Positions 21,860 to 33,139 of a DNA stretch of 64,000 nt are shown one piece after another. Numbering within the stretch: the stretch's first letter is position 1; every line of letters starts with the position of its first letter. The notes below the pieces were generated by a model, which saw nothing but the letters and a program-made list of their open reading frames with translations, was not told the DNA's origin and searched no databases. Source of the DNA: Dipteris shenzhenensis (lineage: Eukaryota > Polypodiophyta > Polypodiopsida > Gleicheniales); the NCBI GenBank assembly GCA_047967505.1, contig CM106540.1; one strand, 5' to 3'. The translations under genes and the position numbers were made by a program.

Positions 21860-23162
21860 GAGTCAAAGGGGATAGAAGCCCTCAACTCTACAAACATGGC
21901 TTCATTGGAAGAATTGGGAAGCTCTTTTAATGTTAGGATTATGATTCAACATAGACCTCAGTATCTTGAATTTGGGGGAGAGGAGATTTCAATCCTCTCT
22001 AGAGCTTCAAATGAGGTCAATAACAACGTTATGATGGCCATTGTCAGGTTTGATACAAACTTTTTCTCTGCTTGATAATTCAATATTTTGATTAAATCTA
22101 ATAAACTAATATTCATTTATTTGTTGGTGCAGTATAGTTATCTCACGATTTGGTAGAGCTGTACAAAACCGTGTGTATATGTTGGATCCCTCCTTTCTCC
22201 TATACTTAGGGATAGCAGAAAGATGATAGCTGATGTTTGTAAATGGTTATAGCCTTTACATTTACATGGTGTGCGAGTCCTATTTATGGCATATCAGGAG
22301 ATGTAAGTATCATGGCAACCTTTATTTTCATCTTATACTAGCAACATTGTGTTAAATAATAATGGTTCTTAATTATTCGTGTAGGGAACATTGGAGTCTG
22401 GTGGTTTGGGACCTTGAAGACAACTATTAACAGTTGGTTTGTTAACTCGATTGCAAGCTTCCATGGCTCAGTGCAAACATACGTATTCTATTAATCTGTT
22501 GTTACTTCTATATTATGTACCTTATGTAATAGACACACTAAGTTTTTTTAATATGTCATGATGAGCAGGTCGATTGAGAAGTTGGTATCTGCTATCAGAG
22601 AAACAGGATAGTACAAAGACTCGGTAGACTTCCAAAAGCATTTACTAGTAGAGCAGGAAGATGGGCATAGTTGTGGGTGGAGAGTTGCCTACAATTGCAT
22701 GTTCATTTTCAAAGAAATTTTCTCACTTAAGCCACAGATCTCATCGGAAGACTCTTTGGAGCTCAAATATTCAGAGGAGGATATACAATTGTTTAGGGCT
22801 GAAATCATTCGAGACCTACTTGCTGCCATTAGAATACAACATGAAACTGAAGCAATATCAGAGCTTGCATTTAAGGAAGAGGAGACTGAGTCTACTGTGA
22901 AAGCACTACACACTACAGAAGAAGTAGAGACTCAGTGTACACCTACAGCACCACAGCCTCCACTGGAAGCATCAGAAGAGTTGCCACAGCCTCCGCTTGC
23001 ATTTAAGGTGCATTTAAGGAAGAGGATACTGAGTCTACTTCGAAAGCACTACATACTACAGAAGAAGTAGAGACTGAGTGTACATCTAGAGCACCACAGC
23101 CTCCATTGGAAGCATCAGAAGAGTTGCCACAGTCTCCACTAGAAGCATCAGAAGAGTTGTGA
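21860..23162 (+). pseudogene. Ulp1/C48-like protease module 3 with Pro/Glu-rich C-terminal tail
   Basis: The blocks are about 21880-22048 (ends attgtcag|gttt), 22133-22302 (ends |gtaagt), 22385-22478 and 22569-23162. Reading gives QYLEFGGEEISIL, then VIS and NRVYMLDP, then EHWSLVVWDLEDNY, WFVNSIASFHGSVQ, and EDGHSCGWRVAYNCMFIF with the Cys present. Block 2 is frameshifted after MLDPS and has a stop at WL*PL. Block 3 has a stop and a 4-bp insertion before WFVNS. The tail after about 22850 consists of two copies of a repeat ending in PPLEASEEL; the second copy is shifted by a small duplication near 23007. The natural stop is TGA at 23160-23162. Confidence 0.6.
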
Positions 23163-23164
23163 TG

Positions 23165-23490
23165 CATGTATGATGTTGTGTTTGTAGTTTTTGTTGATTA
23201 TACACCAATTTGTGACTTATTACTTAAGTGGCATTTACTGATCATATTTATATAATTATTTCATGCACACAATTTTATGATATGAATGTGTGATGATGTG
23301 ATTATTTGGAAATAAATCCTTGTGTGATGAGAATTTCGATATGAATATGTGATGATGTAATATTTGTAATATATTTCTTCATGCACACAATTTTATGATA
23401 TGAATGTGTGATGATGTGATTATTTGGAAATAAATCCTTGTGTGATGAGAATTTTGATATGAATATGTGATGATGTAATATTTGTGATAT
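23165..23490 (+). repeat. Two tandem copies of a roughly 120-bp 3'-flanking repeat
   Basis: The phrases atgaatgtgtgatgatgtg, attatttggaaataaatcc and gatgtaatatttgt occur in the same order twice (about 23275-23370 and 23396-23490). They lie directly behind the end of the Ulp1-like locus. The repeat contains aataaa-like words, so it could include its polyadenylation region. Confidence 0.75.
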
Positions 23491-24440
23491 ATTTCACTCA
23501 CAAGTATCAATTCCCAATGCTCCACTCACTTAAAGTACAGCATTCCCATTGCTCTGCAAAATTTTATTCAGTTGGATAGTCTCCACTCACTTAAAGTAGA
23601 GCATTCCCAATGCTTCTCTCACTTTATTCCAACCATTATCCTTATCATAGCGAACACATCGTGCCTTAGTGCACTTGTATTCTTCCATCCTAGTCTCCAC
23701 TCACTTAAAGTAGAGCATTCCCAATGCTTCTCTCACTTTATTCCAACCCTTATCCTTATCATAGCGAACACATCGTGCCTTAGTGCACTTGTATTCTTCC
23801 ATCCTAGTCCTTCCACAAACACTCTCTTATTTCTTACATCCTAGTCCTTTTGATTAACTTGTATTCGTCTTTCACTTTACATCTTCCCTTACTTTCTATC
23901 CCTTCAAGACACTCTCTTATTCTTACATCCTAGTCCTTCTAATTAACTTGTATTCGTCTTATCGCTCTCTCTCTCTCTCACTTGTAATATATTTCACTCG
24001 CAAGTATCAATTCCCAATGCTCCACTCACTTAAAGTACAACATTCCCAATGCTCTGCAAAATTTTATTCAGTTGGACAATCTCCACTCACTTAAAGTAGA
24101 GCATTACCAATGCTTCTCTCACTTTATTCCAACCCTTATCCTTATCATAGTGAACACATCGTGCCTTAGTGCACTTGTATTCTTCCATCCTAGTCCTTCC
24201 ACAAACACTCTCTTATTTCTTACATCCTAGTCCTTCTCAGTAACTTGTATTCTTCTATCCTAGTCCTTCCACAAATACTCTCTTCTTTCATCCATCCTGA
24301 TAACTTGTATTCTTCTATCCTAGTTCTTCGACAAACACTCTCTTCTTTCATCCATCCTAGTGCTTCTCATTGACTTGTATTCTTCCATCCTAGTCCTTCC
24401 ACAAACACTCTCTTCTTTCTTTCATCATATGAGGTCAAAT
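23490..24440 (+). repeat. Complex tandem repeat array (CT-rich)
   Basis: Units built from ctccactcacttaaagta, gcattcccaatgcttctc, ccttatccttatcatag and acatcgtgccttagtgcac recur three or more times (23570-23690, 23695-23810, 24080-24190). Shorter tccatcctagtccttc / acaaacactctctt units follow to 24430. It is non-coding; the 90-residue frame at 23572 is a by-product of the repeat. Confidence 0.85.
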
Positions 24441-24510
24441 CTATCAAATTATACAATTTGAAAATGAACAAATTTCCCATATGCTCTTACTTCCCCTTTA
24501 CATTTAGTAG

Positions 24511-24777
24511 ATGAACATAACTTTCACATTCCTCATCCTCTCTCTCCTCCTTGCACTCCTCTTTGCATACCCTATAAGTTCCCCCTCTAACTATGATAAC
24601 GAATATATGTTCCAACTCCCCTCCCCTCCCTTCTCCATGCCACTTTACCCATGCGCCCATCCCTCCCCTTTTCCTTTATCTCCCCTCCCCCCCCTCTCTC
24701 CTCTTAACTGCAACCACAACCCAAACTTTCCACCCACCCCACTCCATGACCCCCCCCCCTCTCTCTCTCTCAGGTGA
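24511..24777 (+). CDS. Possible small secreted proline-rich peptide (weak)
   Basis: An 88-residue frame starts at an ATG and opens with a signal-peptide-like segment (MNITFTFLILSLLLALLFA). The remainder is rich in Pro, Ser and Leu (PSPPF, PSPFPLSPLPPL). The composition of the second half follows directly from a C/T-rich stretch, and neighbouring DNA is repeat, so chance is a serious alternative. No promoter, homologue or splice evidence can be seen. It is listed because the hydrophobic N-terminus followed by a polar, Pro-rich tail is the layout of small cell-wall peptides. Confidence 0.15.
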   Translation: MNITFTFLILSLLLALLFAYPISSPSNYDNEYMFQLPSPPFSMPLYPCAHPSPFPLSPLPPLSPLNCNHNPNFPPTPLHDPPPSLSLR

Positions 24778-24889
24778 ATGAAAAGCTCACAATATTCATG
24801 AAAATTGAAAAAAAGCTCATGACAAAAAGCTCACCAAAAAATCACACCCGGAATAGAGCAGCACCTATCGCAAAATCACTAGCATCGAT

Positions 24890-25690
24890 TTTCAATCACA
24901 AATACCTTGTTAGAATCTAAAATGGCTAGCATATGTGCAATAGTAACCTGACATTTCAAAGTCTCGAAAGTATCATTCAAGTTTTTATTCCAACTTACAA
25001 ACAATCCCTTAAGTAGTTTTATTAATGGGAGAGCTATCTGAGCATAATCTTGAATACAATTGAAAAAGAATACCATTAAACCATTTGAGGGATAGGCCAT
25101 TCCAATGCTTTTCTAGCCTTGGCACCATCTATACATATCCCATCAACATTACATGGCCAAGATGCAAGATTTCACGCTCGTCACATAGACTCTTTAGCAT
25201 ACAACATCTCTCGCCTTAGAATATCAAGAGAAATTCTAAGATGAGTATCGTGCTCCATCAATGTTTTACTATAAACTAGTATATTATTCAAAAACATCAC
25301 CACAAACTTGCCTAACTAAGGCTTGAATACATCATCCACCACAAACATCCACCACAAACTTGCCTAAATAAGGCTTGAATGCATCATCCATCGTTTGCTG
25401 AAAGGTGAACTAGTATCGTGCTCCATCAATGTTTTACTATAAACTAGTATATTATTCAAAAACATTACCACAAACTTGCCTAAATAAGGCTTGAATGCAT
25501 CATCCATCGTTTTCTGAAAGGTGAACTAGTATATTATTCAAAAACATCCACCACAAACTTGCCTAAATAAGGCTTGAATGCATCATCCATCGTTTGTTGA
25601 AAGGTGGTAAGAGCATTCATGAGACCAAATGGTAATACTTGAATCTCTCCTAGCCCATAGGTGAGCCACTAGCTAACTATGATAATCTAC
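24890..25690 (-). pseudogene. Ty3/gypsy reverse transcriptase-RNase H remnant
   Basis: On the minus strand, 25690-25570 reads GEIQVLPFGLMNALTTFQ and QTMDDAFKPYLGKFVVVF, the RT palm region just before the catalytic box. It continues with a degraded FLNDILVYSKTLMEHDTHL near 25300-25250 and HLGHVM near 25150. 25100-24879 reads CIQDYAQIALPLIKLLKG, then F.TLK and FVIE, the RT/RNase H junction of gypsy elements. The catalytic YxDD is changed, and the TFQQTMDDAFKPYLGKF block is triplicated (about 25280-25380, 25390-25510, 25530-25620) by local tandem duplication. It cannot be functional. Confidence 0.8.
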
Positions 25691-25699
25691 GGATGTACC

Positions 25700-27500
25700 A
25701 GATCATAATCTGGCGCGTTTAGAAGGGTAGAAGCTTGGGGAAAATTGACACCTGCACATGTACAATGGTTATGATCTTGCACATTTGGAACTTGGGCAGT
25801 AGACAAAGTGTCATTCCCCTCAGAGAGAGAGCAAATATGACATGCAAACAGAGCTTAGTTCTTGGCTGAAAGTGCTAGCCCCATTTATAATGGTTGGCCC
25901 CAAGTCCTAAAAATTGCTAGACTTTCAAACAAGCAAGGAATTTTAACTTAAGTACTAACTTGCTCAATGTTGGCTGAATTTGGTGGTGGTTGCAGATCGT
26001 TGGAGGGGATCATCAAGGAAGAAGATGATGATCAAAAAGGCTACTTAGAAGCAAAGAAAGGAAGATCATCATAGCCTACAAGCCCTTAGGTACCTATGCA
26101 TTCTTCTCTTGATAGACAACGGATTTTGCAGAAGCGTTTGAATGAAATGATTGCGAGTTGCCAAACACATAAACTTGAACTTAAGAGTTTGCAATTAAGC
26201 TCGAATTAAGACTTGTACAGCTTAAACACAAAGTGACATCATTGGAAATTGCAATATGATTGAGGGGACAAGATGCCCCCCCCCCCCCCCCCCCCTTATC
26301 CAGGCTCACTTTATTCTTGAAAACGAAGATACAAGACCAAGGTGCAATGCACCTTCCAAACTGATGAACTCAGTGAAAGCCTAGGACCTAGATACAAGAC
26401 TCAAGAGCATATGTACAAGGTAGACAACAAAAAAAGAGGACTCCAAGCTCAGGTTTCAACTCTTGGCTTGCCCAATTTACAAGGAAGAAGCATGCAACAA
26501 TCACCACTTACATCCAACATTAGAGACAAGCACTAGTTTCTCGAAATAGTAGAAACAACATCAAATAGTGCTGTAAATGAGATAAACTTGACAATACATG
26601 CTCCCTTCGTGACTTGACCCTTTTGTAGATGAAATCCTTGATGCCTCTGAAGCTACCTTGGGTGAGGAGAGTGTGGAAATGGGACTGGAATGACAACAGC
26701 TTAGAAAAACAACCTGTAGGCTAGAGAGAGAAAGCCTTTATGGAGTGCTAGCTGTAGAGAGAGTGCCAATGCTGATCCCAAGGGAGGGGATGTAAGAGAG
26801 GAGCTGCTGCTATTCCAGAGGTGCATAGAAAGGCAGATTTCTGCAAGAGGAATGGGCTGGAACAGTAGAGAGAAATTTTACAGTAGAGAGAGAAAGACTA
26901 CCGCAGGAGAGAGAAAGGGGATGTGGCTGCTCCAGGCTAGAAGTAGAGAGGGTGCTACTGCTATTCCAGAAGAGCTGAGAGGGGGCAAATTTTTGGAGAG
27001 GAGGGGCTGGAACTGTAGAGAGAGAATGTGCTGATGTAGAGAGAGAAAGTGCTACTGAGGTGAGAGAATGGCCTGGGGAGAAGTGCACCCAAGGAGCTAG
27101 AGAGGTTCTGCTGCATCATCCAAAAGGAGGGAGAACCATGTAGGGAATAAAGGGGAGAGGCCTTCTTTTATAGGCTCAGCCCTCCCCCCCCCCGGACACT
27201 TGTCCCAAATTTTTGGTGGGCTGCAGTCCCAAAGAGGACAGCCCACAACATGGTAGATTTGGGGCCAAATCTACCAAAGTTGGGGCCAGACACTTGGCCT
27301 GCATGCCCTGCCACTTGCCATGCATGCTGCCACGTGTGGGACAGGTGGACTGACCTGCCAGCTCAGATTCCATGTGGCCGTGTTAACTGCCACAGGTCAC
27401 TCCCAATACATTGTACGAGGCTGTAAGGTAGGTATGTCTAACCTCATTCTAATCTGTTATTAGTTGCTCCAGTAAAGCTCCACCACTACTCTTGTGCATA
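25700..27500. other. Non-coding stretch with LTR-like and simple-repeat character
   Basis: No gene was recognised. It holds a pure run of 20 C at 26276-26295 just after attgaggggacaag, which resembles a retroelement polypurine tract. From 26720 to 27080 gtagagagagaaa-type repeats occur, and a TATA-like ttttataggctc lies near 27167. It could be a decayed LTR, but no matching partner was found in the window. Confidence 0.35.
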
Positions 27501-28316
27501 GCTTGCAAATCCTCTTTTCTTAACTGTGTTCCTCCATTGGCAAGTTTCCACCTCTAAAATTAGATCGACTCTTACCCTGCTTATCATCTGTGAATTTACA
27601 CACAAAGATTTGATGTTGAATGAGCATGAGGTTGAGCTCCTTCCTGTGAAAGGCCACAATGTCTTTCGCTTAAGCCCATATTCTATCCGTCATGTTTACC
27701 AAAGAACAAACATGTTAGAGAGACAAATATGAAAGGAACATTCAACAAACTATCGATATTAAATTACCATGTTCACTAATCCTGCAACAAAATATCAGAC
27801 TCCATATATTTGCAAAGAGAGGATTTATGCGTACACCGAATACTACAACCTAGTTATTATTATTACAGCACTTCGACAATATTTCTTTTTGCAAAGAGAG
27901 GATTTATGTTTGCAGACAATACTTCTTTTTTCAAAGAGAGGATTTATGTGTATGCAAACGGAATGCTAAAACCTTGGCGTTCGAAGTATTATTACAGCAC
28001 TTGCATAATATTTGTTAGCTTAATTACGAATTCAAAACCAAAGCAATTCATAAACATGCAAAACAAGGAAAGTTACAACAAAGCTTTCAATACCTCATCA
28101 TGAAAAAGTCACTAGACGGACAGAATAACATTTGATCCATCCGGATAGAAAAGATTCTCTCCAATCTCTATTATACAAGATTAGATGTTGTTTACCAGGA
28201 TCCTGCATGACTCCATTGACACATTCTCAGCATAACATCCTAAGGCAATTAAACCTTCATGCAGGATTCAGCAAGGTAATTTACAAACTACAGCATGAAG
28301 CATACAAATCTGGAGA

Positions 28317-31300
28317 CTAACCAACACTCCCCTCTAGTTTTAAACTCATCAGCTGATTGACCTCTGCTGCAAATTCTAAGGGAAGCTCATTGAAAACTTC
28401 TCTACAAAAACCACCGATGATGGCCGCAACAGCCTTCTCTTGATCGATTCCTCTCTGCTGAAAATAAAACAGTTGATCTTCGCCAATTTTTGAAGTACTT
28501 GCTTCATGTTCAATTCGAGCAGAGGGATCCTTTACCTGTCCAAATGCATAGAAGAAAAGGAAACAATTTCAAGATGTAGTACCCAGAAATTCTTTACTCC
28601 GACATTTCACATATTAACAACATAACTGGTGAATTTTACCTTAAAGCTGAAAGCCTCCTTTGTCATTGCCACCTCTAGCTCCTCCAGGAACCCTTACTTG
28701 GTCAGCATTGAGCACAGATCCTCTCTGCTCAACTACCCCCCTACCAACTCTTTCCCCCCAACATCCTCCCTTCCCCTCTCTCTTGTTCTCCTTCCCCTCT
28801 TCCCTATTATTTTCTGTCTTATAAACAACACCAAAGCCATTCTAACTACTTACGGCAGCTCTGTGGCATTCCTCCAGCAGAGGTCACGGCCTCTCTGCAG
28901 GACTACAGGGACATCAAGGGTACTTGTGCTTTTGAAGGGGGCGATTCAGATGGGGCCAAGAAAGCTGCTCATCACCACCATGGTCAAGCCACCTATAGCT
29001 ATACACATGCCTGCAGTTTCCCTGTCTGCCTCCTCTAGCTTTGCCAGCTTACCCAACCTGCCTCCCACCAAGCCTTCGTGAAGAGCCTTGCCTGAGGGCA
29101 GGCTGTTGAAAGTTCAACAAAGGCTGTAGCTTCTCCCATAATTTCAGAAACCTGTGATGCATGATGGCCCTGATCACAACACTTGATGTTTTTCCTTGTT
29201 GTTAAGTTTTAACTTTTAGTCGATTGAGCCAAATGTCCGTTAAGTGCCAAGTGTCGGAGGGTGTTCAGTAAGACCAAGACAATAGACAGCATCATCAATC
29301 AAAAATCTGAATGTCTGATTAGAGTAGTCTACGAAACAGAAAAAAAAAGCTGCATCATGACCTAGCCCATACAACCTCCCCCAAAGTACTGCAAAAAATG
29401 TACATGTAGAGCTGCACAACAGACTCTTCTTAAAACAACACAAACAGAAGAAGCTATGAGGCGGTACCTTTGAAGGAGGCAGTGCCTTTGAAGAATTACA
29501 CTGACATTTGTGTGAATTATCTATTAATGTAGACACTTGAGGCTAGAGGCTTATTCTAGTCGAGTTGGTCACGTCCTTCTAGAGCAAAAAAGCATATAAG
29601 AACTTGGGAGCCACTTCCGCCCCCCCTCTCCCCAAAGAATCAGTCTGTATTCCCTAAGCCTAAACGGACTCTCTGAACTAAATTAGGGCAAAAGAACACC
29701 ATCCCCAAGACTGGAGTGTCCCTTAACGTTAACCTTGTGGCTCCCTTCGAGGCATGGGTGCAAAACCCATTACAGGTAAGGCCAACTGCTCATGCCATTC
29801 AGGATCCTCATTTCGGTCAACCAGCTGTCGAGGCTTATACAGGAGGGGGGACTCCGGGTCCAGTTCATATTGCTTATCCTGGTGTTTATCAGTGGCAGTA
29901 CACTATCGGTTTGCGCGACCATCCTGAAGAAGCGATGGACCCATGTAAGACTCATTAAGGCATACTCAAGGAAAATGCTAGTCCTAATAGCCCATATAGA
30001 TGGTTCAACTCTCCAACTGTGAGCCCCATATAAGGAGGACATGGAGGAGTGACACGTGCAAAAGAGCGATGGGAGAGTAGACTGCCACATGGGCAGAAAG
30101 TCATGCATGCCCTGTTGGCAGGACTAATTACTGTGTGGACTGCCTCAGGGCAGCACCCTGGCTGCCACGTAGGCAGCATATTAGATACCCATCTGGGTCT
30201 GTTTACACCCTACAAGCAGTCCACAAGAACTGCCACCGACTAAGCGGCTGACATTGGGCCTGAAAAAGGGCATAATGGACTGGCCAGTAAATGGCAGGCC
30301 ATCGCTAACACGTAACCGGGTTGGCCCTTATGGCAGGTCAGGATCAGGTCAAGGGGTCGGTCCCTTCATCTCGGAAGGCCAAGACAGCAAGGTCGGTTGA
30401 GTAGGGGGGGGGCATTCGGCTCTCCTACAGACCCCGTCTGCCAGTCTTGGAATCAAAAGATGAGATATAACTTTCTACACAGAGACTCATCAAAGCCCAG
30501 AGTGCCCTTTGCCCATAGTCAGCAGATACACATGGGAGACAACATACTGAGATGAGACTCCGGAGATGGGCGGAGTTCACAGATCGAGAAGAGTGGCAAT
30601 ATGGCAATACCGTATAGATCATCTCTCTCAGGAGATGGGCAGAGTTCACGGATCAAGAGGAGTGGCAATACCATATAGATCATCTCTCACCGGGATGATC
30701 TTCGTCAAGAGGCATGACACACAATCCAGATTTCTTTGGATTCGTATCCGACAAACCACTCAAGAGGACCTCTTGCCACAATTTGCTAGAGATATCTGTG
30801 TGAGGAGCCCCTCCTCTATAAAAGGAGGCATTGGGTCTCATTGATTTTTACGAGCCATTGAAGACCCTCATCCAAGGGCAGGGCATGAGATGTAGTAGTA
30901 GGACAGAAGCCTCCAGTCCCAATTGGTGGAGCACCGTCTAGGCAGCCCGTGTGGTGGACATCGTGAGCATATCCTTTGTACTTTAGATTTATCCATTTTG
31001 GAGCATACAACAAACACATACATACATGTATGCATGTATGTGCGTGTGTTTCTTTGGAGCATACAACAAACACATACATACATGTATGCATGTATGTGCG
31101 TGTGTTTCTGTGCATGCTTTCTAGAATATGCCTAAACCTAACTAAGCCTAAATCAGGGTGCATAATCCTGAAGGATTTGACCCGACAACACTTGCATTAA
31201 TGGTTGTGCTGCCATGAAAGTCAACGGTGCCTAAAAGATCCTTTTTTAAAGGTTCCTAAGTTTGAAAGACATCAAGCAAAAACTGGAATTGAAACTAATA

Positions 31301-32859
31301 ATTTTAAAAAACATAATAAGGAGAGAGAAAAATGAGAAGCTACTTGCAGATAATTGTGATCTATTCGATACCAAAACAGAAATTGAGCGCCAAAACAATG
31401 GCCCGATTAGGTTGAATACCTGAATGTATGGGTAAGTGTTGGCTGCTGCTTGGTCACCTATAAGCATCGAGTCGCATTGTGAGAAATTCTTGGCATTATG
31501 TGCTGTCGGCTGAACTTGCACTAGGCCCCTGTAACAATTCATAGAGTGACCGGCCGATATTCCCTTGGACACAATTCTACTCCTGGAATTCTTACCTGCA
31601 TGTATCATCTTCGTCCCTGTATCGGCCTGCTGCCTGTTATTTGTCACAGCCACCGAGTAGAATTCTCCAATTGTATTGTCACCTTTCAAAACCACGCTAG
31701 GATACTTCCACGTAATCGCAGATCCCGTCTCAACTTGAGTCCATGATATCTTCGACTTATTCCCGTCACAAAGACCTCTTTTAGTGACAAAATTATAAAT
31801 TCCTCCTTTGCCTTCCTCATCACCAGCATACCAATTCTGCACGGTTGAGTATTTGATTTCAGCACCCTCTGCGCAATAAAGTTCCACCACCGCTGCATGT
31901 AACTGATTCTTATCGTAAGCCGGCGCGGTGCATCCTTCTAGATAGCTTACAAAACTTCTCTCGTCCGCAACAATGAGGGTGCGCTCAAATTGGCCTGTCT
32001 CCATGGAATTGATTCTGAAGTAAGTTGATATTTCCATTGGGGAAACTGTGTCCTTCGGGACATAACAAAAAGATCCATCACTGAATACCGCGGAATTGAG
32101 TGCAGCATAGAAATTGTCAGCAGTGGGAACTACCTTTCCAAGATACTTCTTCACCAATTCAGGATACTCCCTGACTGCTTCTGATATGGAACAAAATATG
32201 ACACCTGCAGCCTGGAGAGTTTTCCTGTGTGTCGTGGCTATAGAAACGCTATCAAACACGGCATCTACGGCCACATTTGCCAATCGCTTCTGTTCTGTCA
32301 GAGGAATTCCTAGCTTCTGAAAAGTCTGGAGAAGCTCGGGATCTACCTCGCTCAAGCTCTGCTTCTTCTCCTTTTGCTTTGGCTCCGTGTAGTAGCAGTA
32401 ATCTTGAAAATTGATAACGGGATACTGGTTGTCTGACCATTTGGGCTCCGTCATCTTGAGCCACTGCCGGTAGGCATTGAGGCGGAAGTCAAGCAGCCAA
32501 GATGGCTCCTGCTTCTTGGCGGAGATGAGACGGATGGTGTCCTCGGAGAGGCCTTTAGGAATGGAGACGGATTCGATGTTGGAGACGAATCCCCACTTGT
32601 AATCACGCCTGAGGAACTGATGGATGGCGTCAGAGGAGGAGGAGGAGGAGGAGGAGGAGGAAGAGGAAGGGTCAGAGGGGCGATCGAGCAAGGCGGAGTC
32701 GGAGGAATCAGAGGAAGGGGGGGAGAGGGAGAAGATAATGGGGAAGCGTTTGTGGGATTTGGAAGGAGGAAGGGGGAGGGAACGGAGGCGGAGGGAGGAA
32801 GGAGAGGAGGGGAGGAAGGAGGAAGGGGGGGGAGAGAGGAAGCAGGAGGCGGAAGTCAT
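28317..32859 (-). CDS. SUFB: SufB/ABCI8, plastid Fe-S cluster scaffold protein (two exons)
   Basis: Two exons encode 552 residues: exon 1 at 32859-31420 (480 codons) and exon 2 at 28535-28317 (72 codons plus stop TAG). The junction ATTCAG|gtattc to tttggacag|GTAAAG is phase 0 and joins YPYIQ to VKDPSAR, continuous with the SufB family. SufB forms the SufBC2D scaffold that builds Fe-S clusters in the plastid stroma. The N-terminus is Ser/Pro/Arg-rich and suits a chloroplast transit peptide, followed by a run of 12 Ser (residues 65-76). The conserved beta-helix core is clear: [33 protein letters not shown] and [12 protein letters not shown] in exon 1, and [20 protein letters not shown] in exon 2. 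The C-terminus ends [10 protein letters not shown], as in other SufB proteins. The length is about that of plant homologues. No stops or frameshifts are present, so the gene appears intact. Confidence 0.95.
28536..31419 (-). other. Intron of SufB (2,884 bp) with repeat content
   Basis: The donor gtattc is at 31419 and the acceptor ends tttggacag at 28536 (both on the minus strand). The intron holds no intact gene. On the plus strand it contains a duplicated agatgggc.gagttcac.gatc block (about 30564 and 30635), a TATA-like ctataaaaggagg at 30816-30828, and a 56-bp tandem duplication around 30998-31109. The last two make me suspect an LTR-type insertion. A 150-codon plus-strand frame at 28629 has no recognisable domain. 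Confidence 0.85.
30998..31109 (+). repeat. 56-bp tandem duplication with an internal palindrome
   Basis: The phrase ttggagcatacaacaaacac starts at 30998 and again at 31054. Each copy continues through the self-complementary acatacatgtatgcatgtatg region and gtgcgtgtgtttct. The two copies look identical over most of their length. It lies within the SufB intron. Confidence 0.88.
32632..32667 (-). repeat. Serine-codon repeat in the SufB presequence
   Basis: A GAGGAG-type trinucleotide run on the plus strand encodes 12 consecutive serines at the transit peptide/mature boundary of SufB. Such triplet runs change length easily. Being outside the conserved core, variation would probably be tolerated. 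Confidence 0.9.
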
Positions 32860-33139
32860 GGCTGGCTATGGCGACGACGAGCTCATGTCGTTTGTTCAAG
32901 GTTGGCTATGGCGATCAAAAGAAGTCGATGACCATAACTCCGCAGTTATTGGCCAGGCCTCACCTCTTTCTACACCCCCCTTACACTTTATGCATGTATA
33001 TAGATATAACTAGATCCGGACAGGTAGCTCTATTGAACTAGTAGAAGGTTGTAAAAAAATTCTTCAAAATTGAGCAGGGTGGTAATCTGTGAAACGTACA
33101 ATCCGTGTCGATAGTTATGTTATCTTTGTTTTTTTCCTT

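Noticed and set aside
23572-23844. 90-codon frame with an internal duplicated hydrophobic segment
   Set aside because: It lies wholly in a tandem repeat array and is periodic with it.
28629-29081. 150-codon plus frame in the SufB intron
   Set aside because: It has no domain, a Ser/Leu/Pro composition and no splice or promoter support. It could be a captured fragment, but I cannot show it.
32620-33013. Gly- or Glu-rich plus frames opposite the SufB start
   Set aside because: They are antisense shadows of the Ser/Pro-rich SufB presequence.
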